NCBI GenBank assembly: GCA_021779375.1
Contig: JAJYAT010000005.1
Location: forward strand, 54,648-118,647
Length of the DNA stretch: 64,000 bases
Direction of reading: 5' to 3'
Source: a bacterium
GTDB taxonomy: Bacteria; Patescibacteriota; Gracilibacteria; JAHISY01
Shown one piece after another: positions 52,369 through 61,856 of this stretch (the stretch's first letter is position 1; every line of letters starts with the position of its first letter). The notes under the pieces are model-generated. The model saw only the letters and a program-made list of their open reading frames with translations. It was not told where the DNA came from and did no database searches. Both the position numbers and the translations under genes were made by a program.

Positions 52369-54276
52369 ATGAGCTACATTATTGGTATTGACCTCGGAAC
52401 GACCAATTCCTGCATGGCAGTGATGCAAGCCGGCAAGCCGGAAGTGCTGGAAAATTCCGAAGGCAATCGGACGACGCCGTCAGTCGTCGCCCTGAAAGAC
52501 GGCAATCGTCTCGTCGGTACCCCGGCGAAAAACCAGGCGACCATCAATCCGGAAAACACGATTTTTTCGGCGAAGCGATTCATCGGACGCCAATTCGACG
52601 AAGTCGCGAAAGAAATCAGCGAAATGCCTTTCAAGGTCGTGAAGGGTCCGAAGGGCGAATGCGAAATCGTGATGGGTGGCAAAAATCACCAACCGTCCGA
52701 AATCGCGGCGATGGTGCTGGCGAAAATGAAAGCGGACGCCGAAGCGAAACTCGGCGTGACCATCACCGAAGCGGTCATCACCGTCCCGGCTTATTTCAAT
52801 GATTCACAGCGCAGCGCGACGAAAGACGCCGGCAAAATTGCCGGACTCGACGTGAAACGCATCATCAATGAACCGACAGCAGCTGCCATCGCCTACGGTC
52901 TGGACAAGAAACTCAGCAAAGATCAGAAAATCGCGGTCTATGACTTGGGCGGCGGAACCTTCGATGTTTCGATTTTGGAAATCGCCGATGTCGATGGTCA
53001 GAAGCAATTCGAAGTCATCTCGACGAATGGCGACACGCATCTCGGCGGCGATGATTTCGACCAAAAAATCATTGACTTCCTCGTCACGGAATTCAAAAAA
53101 TCCGACGGCATCGATGTCCGCGAAGACAAGCTCGCGCTGCAGCGTTTGAAAGAAGCGGCGGAAAAAGCGAAGAAGGAACTCTCGACCGCGACGGAGACGG
53201 AAATCAATTTGCCATTTCTGACGGCGGATGCGAATGGTCCGAAACATTTCAACGTGAAACTCTCGCGCGCGAAGCTCGAAGCACTTGTCGGCGACCTCGT
53301 CGAACGCACGGCGGAACCTTGTAAGAAAGCGATTGCCGATGCGAAAGTCTCACTGAGTGAAATCGACGCGGTGATTCTGGTCGGCGGACAGACGCGTATG
53401 CCGGCAGTCGTCGCGAAAGTGAAAGAACTCTTCGGCAAAGATCCACTCAAAGATGTGAATCCGGACGAGGCCGTCGCCATCGGTGCAGCCGTCCAAGGTG
53501 GCATTCTCCGCGGCGATGTGAAAGATGTTTTGCTGCTCGATGTCACTCCCCTAACTTTGGGAATTGAAACTTTGGGCGGCGTACGCACGCCCTTGATTGA
53601 AAGAAATTCAACAATTCCAACCAGCAAATCACAGGTCTTTTCGACGGCAGCGGACAACCAACCGAGTGTGGAAATCCACGTCCTCCAGGGCGAACGTGAA
53701 ATGGCAAGCGACAACAAATCACTCGGCCGCTTCATCTTGGACGGCATCCCACCGGCACCGCGCGGCGTCCCGCAAGTCGAAGTCACATTCGACATCGACG
53801 CGAGCGGCATCCTAGCTGTCTCGGCGCACGACAAAGGCACGGGCAAGAAACAGAAAATTACGATCCAAGGCTCGAGCGGATTGACCGACGCGGAAATCGA
53901 AAAAATGCGCAAAGAAGCGGAACTGCACGCTGAGGAAGACAAGAAGAAAAAAGAAGCTGCCTCAGTCGTGAATGACGCCGACGCACTCGTCTATTCGACG
54001 GAAAAAACTCTGAAAGAACACGAGTCGAAAATCTCCGCCGACGACGCAAAAGGCATCAAGGAAAAACTCGAGACGCTGAAAAATGCCCTCGGCGAAAAGG
54101 AAGTCGACCGCGAGAAGATCAAAGCCGCGATGGAAGAACTCTCGAAAGTCAGCCAAGCCGCGTTCGCCAAGCTCTACGAACAGCAAGCCACCCAGTCGAC
54201 CGACGACGTGAAAGTCGAGGACAAGAATAAAAAAGACGGCGACGAGACGGTCGAGGGCGAAGTGGTGAAAGAGTAA
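52369..54276 (+). CDS. dnaK: Chaperone DnaK (Hsp70)
   Basis: ATP-dependent chaperone of 635 residues. ATPase domain: [39 protein letters not shown]. Substrate-binding domain: [16 protein letters not shown] and the VLQGERE segment. C-terminal acidic tail ([14 protein letters not shown]). ATG 52369 gives the usual N-terminus. grpE and dnaJ are not adjacent. Confidence 0.98.
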   Translation: MSYIIGIDLGTTNSCMAVMQAGKPEVLENSEGNRTTPSVVALKDGNRLVGTPAKNQATINPENTIFSAKRFIGRQFDEVAKEISEMPFKVVKGPKGECEIVMGGKNHQPSEIAAMVLAKMKADAEAKLGVTITEAVITVPAYFNDSQRSATKDAGKIAGLDVKRIINEPTAAAIAYGLDKKLSKDQKIAVYDLGGGTFDVSILEIADVDGQKQFEVISTNGDTHLGGDDFDQKIIDFLVTEFKKSDGIDVREDKLALQRLKEAAEKAKKELSTATETEINLPFLTADANGPKHFNVKLSRAKLEALVGDLVERTAEPCKKAIADAKVSLSEIDAVILVGGQTRMPAVVAKVKELFGKDPLKDVNPDEAVAIGAAVQGGILRGDVKDVLLLDVTPLTLGIETLGGVRTPLIERNSTIPTSKSQVFSTAADNQPSVEIHVLQGEREMASDNKSLGRFILDGIPPAPRGVPQVEVTFDIDASGILAVSAHDKGTGKKQKITIQGSSGLTDAEIEKMRKEAELHAEEDKKKKEAASVVNDADALVYSTEKTLKEHESKISADDAKGIKEKLETLKNALGEKEVDREKIKAAMEELSKVSQAAFAKLYEQQATQSTDDVKVEDKNKKDGDETVEGEVVKE

Positions 54277-54303
54277 GTGAAAACACTATATTTTAGAATC
54301 CTA

Positions 54304-55026
54304 ATGAAACTAAACAACGAAGAATTATTGGATTTTCTCCGAGCTTGCTTGGGAAAAGCTACTGAGATTAAATCCAGTTTTACTGTCGGTCTTTCAAAGG
54401 CGGATAAACAAGTCATCGCAAAAAACTTTCAAAGTGAGGTTTTGAGCATCTTGGATTATGCGTACACTAATTTCCCATCTGATATAAAAAAGCTTGGTGG
54501 TTATTTCCCAAGACCAATGTTGGGAGAAAGCAAAAAACAATACCTGTCTAGAATAAAAATTCTGAGAAAAGGAAATCAACAAATACATCGACCCAAAAGA
54601 ATAATTGAATTTTTAAAGTCGTTTTATCGTATAAATGGAAAGCATGGGTTTGCAATATCTTACGTAAGAGGAAAGGTAAAACATGAAGTCCCAAATCAAT
54701 TTAATGAAGAGATTATAAGCAAATTAAAAAAGGCTGATATCATAAGCGACCATCCGAATCCCTTGAAAATGCACCCCGATGGCAGCATTGAAATACCTGG
54801 CGTTGGCAGCTTCGCACAAGGCTCAAATGTAAAAATTAAGAGTTGTTCTTTTATTAATGGAGAACATGTAACAATCGTTAATGATTTGGAATTCAACGAA
54901 GAAAAAATCATTGGTGATGAAATAATTTTTAGCGAAACAGAAAGGCTAAAATTCATAGATTGGGCTAACAATTGTGTCTCAGTGTGTGCTAAGACTATTG
55001 ATCTTTTTTCACGAAATTTAAAATAA
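54304..55026 (+). CDS. Hypothetical 240-residue protein, AT-rich
   Basis: Soluble protein beginning MKLNNEELLDFLRACLGKAT, no family recognised. Base composition is far more AT-rich than dnaK and ilvH on either side, suggesting a recent arrival. TAGAAT (54294-54299) is a possible -10 just before ATG 54304. Immediately followed by a cluster of palindromic repeats. Confidence 0.6.
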   Translation: MKLNNEELLDFLRACLGKATEIKSSFTVGLSKADKQVIAKNFQSEVLSILDYAYTNFPSDIKKLGGYFPRPMLGESKKQYLSRIKILRKGNQQIHRPKRIIEFLKSFYRINGKHGFAISYVRGKVKHEVPNQFNEEIISKLKKADIISDHPNPLKMHPDGSIEIPGVGSFAQGSNVKIKSCSFINGEHVTIVNDLEFNEEKIIGDEIIFSETERLKFIDWANNCVSVCAKTIDLFSRNLK

Positions 55027-55146
55027 AAAATTACATTTCTAATTAGCTTTTTACTTAAATTCTCACAGGTTCAAGTTTGCAACTTGAACCGTTTATTTTT
55101 TCTATTGGCTCAAATGTGTAGTTCGAATTACAAATTCGAGTCTGCG

Positions 55147-55310
55147 CGAAAAAAAATCTCCCCCAACCCCTCTTTGCGAAAGAGGGGGCTTTTTTCTTTT
55201 TACGCAAAAGGAGTAAATCTGAAACTCCCCCTTTGGTAAAGGGGGATGTCCCGCCACTAGGTGGCCCCCTCGGGGCCTCAGCGGGACAGGGGGATTTTTT
55301 GCACAACCTT
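55147..55310. repeat. Cluster of palindromic repeat elements
   Basis: Three parts. 55152-55193: hairpin CCCCTCTTT/AAAGAGGGG, shared with 46425-46462. 55227-55245: CCCCCTTT-GGT-AAAGGGGG. 55247-55288: outer stem TGTCCCG/CGGGACA enclosing two hairpins (CCAC/GTGG and GGCCCC/GGGGCC), a three-way junction; a relative lies at 62880-62945. No gene seen in 55027-55329. Confidence 0.7.
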
Positions 55311-55329
55311 TTGTTAAAATCCCCTCACT

Positions 55330-55584
55330 ATGAGTGAAATCAAGCGCAAATGGGATTTGCTCTCGAAAGAAAAACGCCAGTCCTGTATCGAGGCAATCAT
55401 TACATTCTTCCGAGAAGAACGGGATGAGACACTCGGCATCATCGCCGCGGAAAGTTTTTTGGATTTCTTTTTGCAAGACATCGGCGCGGAGATTTATGAC
55501 CGAGGCGTCACAGATGCGAAAGAGCTACTCCGGAAACGCTGCGAGGATTTAGAATTGGATCTCGATATTTTGCTGCGGAAATAG
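55330..55584 (+). CDS. DUF2164 family protein
   Basis: An 84-residue protein matching the DUF2164 pattern: FFREERDETLGIIAAESFLD and FFLQDIGAEIYDRGVTDAKE. Function unknown. TGTTAAAAT lies 9 nt before ATG. Confidence 0.85.
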   Translation: MSEIKRKWDLLSKEKRQSCIEAIITFFREERDETLGIIAAESFLDFFLQDIGAEIYDRGVTDAKELLRKRCEDLELDLDILLRK

Positions 55585-55631
55585 TGTTCGGATTCCCTCT
55601 GGATTTTTGTTAAAATGAATCCCGTTTTATC

Positions 55632-56108
55632 ATGCCGCCCAAAAATCGCACGCTCGTCGCACTCGTCGAAAATAAATCCGGTGTGCTCAATCGCATCGCG
55701 AGTCTTTTTCGGCGGCGTCAATTCAACATCGAGAGCCTCACAGTCGGTCACTCGGAGAAGAAGGGTCTGAGTCGGATGACCATCGTCGTGGAAAAAGGCA
55801 CCGACATCGACCAGGTTTTTCGGCAAATGTACAAAATCATCGAGGTCGTGAAAATCAAAAAACTCGAAGAATCCGAAGCCGTAATTCGGGATCTCGCACT
55901 CGTGAAAATCGCTGTCGATGCGCAAACCGCACCCGCACTCACGAAAATTTTGCGGAAATTTCCGACGCGCGTCGCGCGCAAAAACGGTCACTTTTGGGTC
56001 ATCGAAATCTGCGCCGAGCCTCAAGAAATAGACGAATTCATCGTCGCCGTGAAAAAATTCGGTGTGCTCGAAATCTCGCGCGCGGGCGCGACGGCACTTT
56101 TGAGTTGA
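55632..56108 (+). CDS. ilvH: Acetolactate synthase small (regulatory) subunit
   Basis: Regulates the first common enzyme of Ile/Val/Leu synthesis. The 158-residue protein has an N-terminal ACT domain (LVALVENKSGVLNRIASLFR, FNIESLTVGHSEK) and the C-terminal family domain. The large catalytic subunit is not in the window. TAAAAT (55611-55616) is 15 nt before ATG. Confidence 0.94.
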   Translation: MPPKNRTLVALVENKSGVLNRIASLFRRRQFNIESLTVGHSEKKGLSRMTIVVEKGTDIDQVFRQMYKIIEVVKIKKLEESEAVIRDLALVKIAVDAQTAPALTKILRKFPTRVARKNGHFWVIEICAEPQEIDEFIVAVKKFGVLEISRAGATALLS

Positions 56109-56151
56109 TGTGAAGTAGGCTAAAATCCCCTCGCTTTTTTAACTTTTTAAA

Positions 56152-57360
56152 ATGAAAAAAATCCTCCTCGGAATCCTCGCAGTTTTATTAATCGGCGGCG
56201 GCGGATTCGCAGTGAAAATCTGGATTGACCGACCGGGTGATCCGCAGCAATTCGTGAATGCTGCACTCGCCAACTCACTCGCCATCGAGTCGGGCAAGTC
56301 ACAGATGAATCTCCAAATCACAGCAGACGCTGGCGAGACCGGCAACGCACAAATCGCACTCGCTGGCAGTGGTGTCATCACGAATGGAACCGAATACCTG
56401 CCGACGTTGGATTACCAAATGACGCTGGACTTCACGACGACTGTCGCCGGACAAGCCATCTCAGGCAAAGCGAGCGGTGAAATCAAAATCGTCGACGAAG
56501 TGATTTACGGCGAGCTCAGCGAATTCACGCTCACCGGTGCCGACGCGCTCGGGATCCCGACCGAGACAATCACACCTTACATTGGGAAATGGTACGGTGT
56601 TTCTCTCGCGAAACTGAAAGCCTCCGACCCGGAAATCGCCGCCGTCTTCGAAGAACAAAAGACGAAGCAACTCGCCATGCGTGAAGCTTTGAAAACTTTC
56701 CTCGCCGCGAACGACATTCTGCTCGTGAAAAAAATGCCCATCAATCTCAGCGACATCCAACCAGTCGAAGTCACGCTGAATACCGACCTCCTCATGTCTG
56801 ACGCTTTCCTCACGGAAATGGGCAAATTGTTCACGCCGGCTCTACCGGAAGGCACAGAGAATCCTATGAATCTCGACGCCGCGCAAAAAGCTGAACTCAA
56901 AACAGCCATGGATGATCTCGCAACCAAAATCAAAACAAGCATCATTCTCCAAATTGGTCGCAAAGACGGTTTCCTCCGCGGCTACACGGCGACTCTAAAT
57001 GTCAATCTCGCTGACCTCGGAATCCCGCAAGTTTCGACTGGCACCGTAAGTGTCGTGCTCACCGCGCAAAATTCCGAGCTCAACCAAGAGCAGACTGTCA
57101 CCGCTCCGGCTGACTTCGAAGCAGTCGACCCACTGCAATTCATCCCGACTGCGACCGAGCCAGTGGCACTGGACGAGAATGGTCAGCCAATTGAACCAAC
57201 TGACGACACCACTACGACTCCAAGTACCGACTCGGCTAGCACGACCGACTCAGTCAAAGCTCCGGCTGGAGTAATCGACGATTCGTCCATGTCCGAGCTG
57301 AAAAAAGTGAATGACGCAGCAATGAAAACCTTGGAAGCCGCGCCTGCCACTGCCGAATAA
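56152..57360 (+). CDS. Exported or membrane-anchored protein between ilvH and ilvC
   Basis: A 402-residue protein with an N-terminal hydrophobic segment (residues 4-24, ILLGILAVLLIGGGGFAV), no lipobox, a beta-rich body reminiscent of LprG/LolA-like lipid-binding lipoproteins, and a Thr/Asp/Ser-rich linker near 345-375. Function unknown. Spacing of about 43 nt on both sides places it in the ilv gene run. Confidence 0.65.
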   Translation: MKKILLGILAVLLIGGGGFAVKIWIDRPGDPQQFVNAALANSLAIESGKSQMNLQITADAGETGNAQIALAGSGVITNGTEYLPTLDYQMTLDFTTTVAGQAISGKASGEIKIVDEVIYGELSEFTLTGADALGIPTETITPYIGKWYGVSLAKLKASDPEIAAVFEEQKTKQLAMREALKTFLAANDILLVKKMPINLSDIQPVEVTLNTDLLMSDAFLTEMGKLFTPALPEGTENPMNLDAAQKAELKTAMDDLATKIKTSIILQIGRKDGFLRGYTATLNVNLADLGIPQVSTGTVSVVLTAQNSELNQEQTVTAPADFEAVDPLQFIPTATEPVALDENGQPIEPTDDTTTTPSTDSASTTDSVKAPAGVIDDSSMSELKKVNDAAMKTLEAAPATAE

Positions 57361-57402
57361 TTTTTCCGGTGAAATCGAAACGCTTTTTTAACTTTTTTTG
57401 AA

Positions 57403-58389
57403 ATGAAAATCTACCACGAAAAAGACGCGGACGCGCGCATTCTGAAAGGTAAAACCATCGCCGTCATCGGCTACGGCGCCCAAGGTCGCGCTCAAGCGCG
57501 CATGCTCCACGACTCGAAAGTCTCAGTCGTCGTCGGCGTGCGACCAAATGGCCCCTCCGCCAAGCTCGCGAAACAGGACGGACTGAAGGTCTCCTCCATC
57601 GCCGACGCGGCGAAGCAAGCGGACATCATCCACATCTTGATTCCGGATGAAATCCAGAAAGCGGTTTACGAGAAAGACATCCGGCAATTCGTCACGGCGG
57701 GCAAGACTCTGAGCTTCAGCCACGGCTTCAACATCGTTTTCAAAAGAATCGTCCCACCGAAGAATGTGAATGTCATCATGGTCGCACCGAAATGCCCGGG
57801 CACCGAAGAGCGCAAATGCTACCTCGAGGGTTTCGGCGTCCCCGCCCTAATCTCGGTACACCAGGACGCGACGAAAGACGCGAAAAAAATCGCGCTCGCC
57901 ATGGCAAAAGAAATGTACTTCACCAAAGCCGGCGTGATTGAAGCGACTTTCGCGCAGGAAACTTACGAAGACCTTTTCGGCGAGCAGACCGTCCTCTGCG
58001 GCGGCGCGGCGGAATTAATTAAAGCCGGATTCGAAACTCTGACCGAAGCGGGCTACCCACCGGAATTCGCCTACTTCGAGTGTCTGCACGAAATGAAACT
58101 GATTGTGGATTTGATTTACGAAGGCGGTCTCGGACGCATGTACGACGTCGTGAGCAATACCGCAGAATTCGGCGGTCGACTCGTCGGTCCGAAAATCATC
58201 GACGCCGGCACGAAGAAGCGCATGAAAGCCGCGCTAAAAGATGTCGAGAGCGGCAAATTCGCGAAAGTCTGGATGAAAGAATACGCTGACGGCATGCCCA
58301 ATATGAAGAAGTGGCGCGCCGCGGAAAAGAAGCATCCCATTGAAGTCACCGGCGCGAAGATTCGCAAGCTCTTCGAAAAGAAAAAATAA
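57403..58389 (+). CDS. ilvC: Ketol-acid reductoisomerase
   Basis: Second step of branched-chain amino acid synthesis. The 328-residue class I enzyme has the Rossmann GYGAQGRAQARML, cofactor loop GVRPNGPSAKL, FSHGFNIVF, MVAPKCPGTE, and the metal-binding DLFGEQTVLCGG and ECLHEMKLIVDLIYEGG. The Arg/Ser pair of the cofactor loop suggests NADPH use, though untested. Confidence 0.96.
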   Translation: MKIYHEKDADARILKGKTIAVIGYGAQGRAQARMLHDSKVSVVVGVRPNGPSAKLAKQDGLKVSSIADAAKQADIIHILIPDEIQKAVYEKDIRQFVTAGKTLSFSHGFNIVFKRIVPPKNVNVIMVAPKCPGTEERKCYLEGFGVPALISVHQDATKDAKKIALAMAKEMYFTKAGVIEATFAQETYEDLFGEQTVLCGGAAELIKAGFETLTEAGYPPEFAYFECLHEMKLIVDLIYEGGLGRMYDVVSNTAEFGGRLVGPKIIDAGTKKRMKAALKDVESGKFAKVWMKEYADGMPNMKKWRAAEKKHPIEVTGAKIRKLFEKKK

Positions 58390-58410
58390 GCCGCCGCAAA
58401 ATCTCAACTT

Positions 58411-58440
58411 AATAAAGCCCTCCTCGTGAGGGTTTTATTT
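58411..58440. terminator. Bidirectional terminator between ilvC and the VKOR gene
   Basis: Stem AATAAA-GCCCTC/GAGGG-TTTTATT with CTCGT loop. It overlaps the stop codon of the convergent VKOR gene. Confidence 0.7.
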
Positions 58441-58821
58441 TGGCCAGGCGAAGACGAGCAGCAGGAGGTTCACCAGGTAAATTGAGGTACAGACGATGCA
58501 AATGGTTTTGACCTTGAAATAAAGCTGGTACGCGAAATACAGGGAAAAAATCACGCCGAGCACAGCGAGCGGCGCGAGGTAAGTTTGGAGCGGCGGCAGC
58601 GTCGCGAGCAGCACCAGTGCGTAAAAACCAATGCCATAAACGCCATTTGGGATGCCGAAGATTTTGCCTTCCTCACTCCGAATGCTCTTCATGCAGGACA
58701 TCCGGTCACTCAGGTCGCAGACGGCTTTGTACTGCGCGTCGCGTTTCAATTTCCAATGCAAATACAAAGTGTAAAGCGAGAGCGCCAAACCCAGTCCGGC
58801 GAGAATTTGGATGGGAAGCAT
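58435..58821 (-). CDS. Vitamin K epoxide reductase (VKOR)-family membrane protein
   Basis: A 128-residue, four-helix protein. Conserved cysteines are Cys35 and Cys43 in the periplasmic loop and CIVC (108-111) at the quinone side. VKOR passes electrons from disulfide formation to quinone, a DsbB substitute. No DsbA-like partner is adjacent, although Cys-rich exported proteins are common in the window. Confidence 0.92.
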   Translation of the reverse strand: MLPIQILAGLGLALSLYTLYLHWKLKRDAQYKAVCDLSDRMSCMKSIRSEEGKIFGIPNGVYGIGFYALVLLATLPPLQTYLAPLAVLGVIFSLYFAYQLYFKVKTICIVCTSIYLVNLLLLVFAWPK

Positions 58822-58895
58822 GAGGAAATGTGATGTGGCTGAATTTTAGCGCAAAGCGACTACTGCTGAATAATTATAAAACTGTACAGACATCT

Positions 58896-58923
58896 GTAGG
58901 GAACGCAGATCTGCGTTCCCTAC
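58896..58923. repeat. Perfect 28-bp palindrome
   Basis: GTAGGGAACGCAGA followed by its exact reverse complement. No terminator T-run beside it; looks like a dispersed palindromic repeat. It lies in the gene-free 58822-59110. Confidence 0.7.
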
Positions 58924-58960
58924 GTTATTTATATTCCTTATGTTATTTGGGCAAATAAAA

Positions 58961-58986
58961 ACTCCGGTCTGCGAGCAAGCCGGAGT
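58961..58986 (-). terminator. Terminator of the secreted hydrolase gene
   Basis: Stem ACTCCGG/CCGGAGT; on the minus strand it is followed by TTTTTATTT. Confidence 0.6.
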
Positions 58987-59110
58987 CAATTTTTAGGTTT
59001 CGCCCGAGCACTTCCGAAATCGGTTTACTCGGACAGAAGAAAATTTTTGAGAGCCGCAAAACCAAGATGTCGAGTCTTATTTTGCGACATGCTCACAATG
59101 ATGTTGGTGG

Positions 59111-61114
59111 TCAAAAATCGTCCACATCTTCACTTTTTATAAAGTTTCTGCAGATTTTTAACCACTCATCTCCATCCCAGTGTTCAAAACAAAGTGATTC
59201 TTCTGGTATAAGCGCTTTTTTGTCGGCTGAAAGGGAGAGAGGCATTTGGTAGCTGCTACCCTCCCCATCCCCAATCTGAATCCATTGATTGTCATCATCA
59301 GTACAATGGCAAATCTCTTTACCTCTCCATACCAATGATAGCTTTATAAGATCCCCCTGAATTGTGCCTGCAAGATCACAAATTGCCTGAACTGGTCCAC
59401 AGCAGCCGGATAAATTGACCTCCGTTTTCATTTTGCCGAGAATTTGATTACCATTTTGGGTAAGCGCCATAACACTCGTTATAGTGACACTACCACCACC
59501 ATATTGATCATAAGCTATTTCTTGAATCCATGTCCCAGAAATATTGGCGATTGCCAATTCTTGCGTAATAAACGAAAAAATTTCGCTCCACTCTCCGCCC
59601 ACGCCTTCTGCGCCAGCTCGCACCTGCCAATAATAGCGCTTGTTGTTTTGCAGGTTGACGCTCGCAGGAATTACCATGAACGTGTTTTTAGTCGTGCTAT
59701 TGAAAACACATCCAGCGCAATCTTTCGACAAGCCTCTCTCCAGCATGGACGAATCCGCAGAGACCATGACGCGGTAAGTCGGCGTATGCGCAGCACAACT
59801 TACCAAACTCCATGATAGTGTCGGCGTCAACGACTGAACAGACTCTCCATTAGCCGGTGACTTTTGAGCCGGCGCAGGAAAGACCGAACATTCGCAAACC
59901 GCATCATTTCCGTAGCAATCCTGATCCACCCCATCATTACAAATTTCAGCAGCTCCGGGATGAATACTGCCATCTCGATCATCGCAATCGCTGCTATCGG
60001 CGACATAACCCGACGGTTGAGCAACTGAACTAATCGTTACATTTGCATCACCGTAACCATCTCGGTCTGCGTCACGATACCAAACTTTATCTTGGCTGCT
60101 GGGAGTGACTCCGACAGACATCGATGGGGCACTTTCGTCACCGTCACGATTGACTGACCTGACAGCAAAGAAATACCGCTCTCCATTTTCCAGGTTCAGC
60201 ACCGTGGCGAATGTGTCCATGATATTCCCCTGCTCCAAAAACCAGAGACCAGCATTTTGCCGGTAGAGGTTATAAGAATTGGCATTCAGCGCAGCGTCCC
60301 AGGAAATATCCGCTTTCTGATCTCCGCCCGTAGCTTTCAGATTGCTCGGTGCTACTGGAATATCCTGCAGACTCGCAATCTGATCTTTTATGTCTTTAAT
60401 TATCTTCGGACCAGATCGATCACCCCCAAAATATGAGAGTAAAAAATTGTGATTCTGCCACTCGTAAGACCGAGTATTCTCCATATTCCCTGGCAACGCC
60501 CCGAAAGCTCTCCTGACACTATTAATAACCTTATCGTTATAGAGTGTAGTGTAAGGACCACTGCCAGCCACATGGTCTGAGGGGTTTGCCACGCTGACGA
60601 CTTTCAAGTCGTCGGGACTGTTAATTAAAAGATAAGCCTCGTTGGCATAAAAATTGCCCTGGGAATGCCCTACGAGAAGCACTTTATTGCCAGCATCTAT
60701 TTCCGCACGATACTTTGAAACATTGTCCCAGAGATCTTGATCTGGAATCCATGCTGCCAGTGAGTTTGCGGTAACCAAAAGTGTTTCCATCGCCTCCCAA
60801 AACCAATCTGGCGCCTCCACAGCGCCACTCAGCCAGTCAATAACTTCCGGCCAAACTTCGATGCCCTTTTGTTTCGCAACCTCGACCATGGAAGATGCAC
60901 CCTCGTCTTGGTTGTAGGAAATACCGTAAGCAATATTCTGACCATTGAGGGTCGTACCAATTTCTCTTTTTAGCGCATCTCTCGCAAGTCCAGCGTCTCT
61001 TTGACTGCTAAACATGCCATTGCAGTAAAAAATTGACACATCTGCAGACACTAGCTGTGCCGGAAAAATAACAACAAAAATTGCGGCAATTAACCACCGT
61101 GATTTTATCTGCAT
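59111..61114 (-). CDS. Secreted alpha/beta-hydrolase-like protein with FnIII and MopE-type Asp/Cys repeats
   Basis: A 667-residue exported protein. Residues 1-24 are a signal peptide ending LVSA. The N-terminal domain has the lipase-like nucleophile elbow VLLVGHSQGNFYANEA (Ser151). Then a fibronectin III domain (about 255-345), a MopE-like Cys/Asp calcium- or metal-binding segment (about 345-410, DADRDGYGDA, DCDDRDGSIHPGAAEICNDG), a second beta-sandwich domain (about 415-520), and a C-terminal domain with paired Cys (SGCCGPV, ICHCTDD). A GAGGAG ribosome site precedes ATG 61114, unlike nearly all other genes. Probably an acquired surface or secreted enzyme; substrate unknown. Confidence 0.85.
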   Translation of the reverse strand: MQIKSRWLIAAIFVVIFPAQLVSADVSIFYCNGMFSSQRDAGLARDALKREIGTTLNGQNIAYGISYNQDEGASSMVEVAKQKGIEVWPEVIDWLSGAVEAPDWFWEAMETLLVTANSLAAWIPDQDLWDNVSKYRAEIDAGNKVLLVGHSQGNFYANEAYLLINSPDDLKVVSVANPSDHVAGSGPYTTLYNDKVINSVRRAFGALPGNMENTRSYEWQNHNFLLSYFGGDRSGPKIIKDIKDQIASLQDIPVAPSNLKATGGDQKADISWDAALNANSYNLYRQNAGLWFLEQGNIMDTFATVLNLENGERYFFAVRSVNRDGDESAPSMSVGVTPSSQDKVWYRDADRDGYGDANVTISSVAQPSGYVADSSDCDDRDGSIHPGAAEICNDGVDQDCYGNDAVCECSVFPAPAQKSPANGESVQSLTPTLSWSLVSCAAHTPTYRVMVSADSSMLERGLSKDCAGCVFNSTTKNTFMVIPASVNLQNNKRYYWQVRAGAEGVGGEWSEIFSFITQELAIANISGTWIQEIAYDQYGGGSVTITSVMALTQNGNQILGKMKTEVNLSGCCGPVQAICDLAGTIQGDLIKLSLVWRGKEICHCTDDDNQWIQIGDGEGSSYQMPLSLSADKKALIPEESLCFEHWDGDEWLKICRNFIKSEDVDDF

Positions 61115-61142
61115 AACCTGTCTCCTCTATTTTGGATGTTAT

Positions 61143-61589
61143 CTAAAAAAATTCTCCTGATAACTTCAAATCGTTCTCGTAATACTTTTTCACTCTCTCA
61201 TAAGTGTTGAGAAGTGCCTTTTCAAAATTCTTTGAAGTTTTATATGTATCCCTCCAGTCGCTATAGATATCTCCCAGCTTGCTTATTGCGCTCTCTCTTT
61301 TTCTTGCCGCCGCGACAGCCTGCTCTTTTGTCTCAGCAAGTAAAAATTCTTGCTCAACCAGAGCATTTTCTTTTAATGCTTCGCGCAATTTTTCGTTCTC
61401 CTGTCCGGGATAAGTTTTCTCGATATACTCATCGAGATAATCCCAAACGCCGTTGTTGTTTGTGTCTTCTCCCGCGATGACGTTTTCGTCCACAGGAGGG
61501 ACATTGTTGTCGCTGCTGCTACCGCCGCCACACCCAGCAACAAGCAGTGTGATGAAAACAAGTCCGAGAATTTTTTTGAGCTCCTTCAT
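61143..61589 (-). CDS. Putative lipoprotein with EF-hand-like calcium loop
   Basis: A 148-residue protein with lipobox LVAGC, a GGGSSSDNN linker and a thrombospondin-3/dockerin-like acidic loop GEDTNNNGVWDYLDEYI; the rest is helical. AGGAGG lies 9 nt before the ATG. It is 28 nt upstream of the hydrolase gene on the same strand, forming a two-gene operon. Confidence 0.78.
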   Translation of the reverse strand: MKELKKILGLVFITLLVAGCGGGSSSDNNVPPVDENVIAGEDTNNNGVWDYLDEYIEKTYPGQENEKLREALKENALVEQEFLLAETKEQAVAAARKRESAISKLGDIYSDWRDTYKTSKNFEKALLNTYERVKKYYENDLKLSGEFF

Positions 61590-61728
61590 GAGTTTTTCCT
61601 CCTAAATAAGTTTGAGTAGATTTGGGTTCTTGATTTTACCTCATTTTTTTGCCAAATGAATTTTTACCAACCTCCTTTCCTTTTATTGTTTAAATTGTTT
61701 ATCGAAATGTCAAAGGACGGCATTCACG

Positions 61729-61747
61729 CCCCCCCCCCAAAAAAAAA
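61729..61747. repeat. C10-A9 homopolymer tract
   Basis: A run of about ten Cs followed directly by about nine As in the 267-bp gene-free stretch 61590-61856. Prone to slippage and to sequencing error; no gene start depends on it. Confidence 0.7.
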
Positions 61748-61856
61748 TGAAATACTAAGTTCCGTTTTGGGGAAGTGTCGCACTTTACCAAAAATTTCCT
61801 AAAAAGTCTATTCCAAAAAGACCTTTCGGGGAAATGGCTAAAGCCAAACTGAGATT

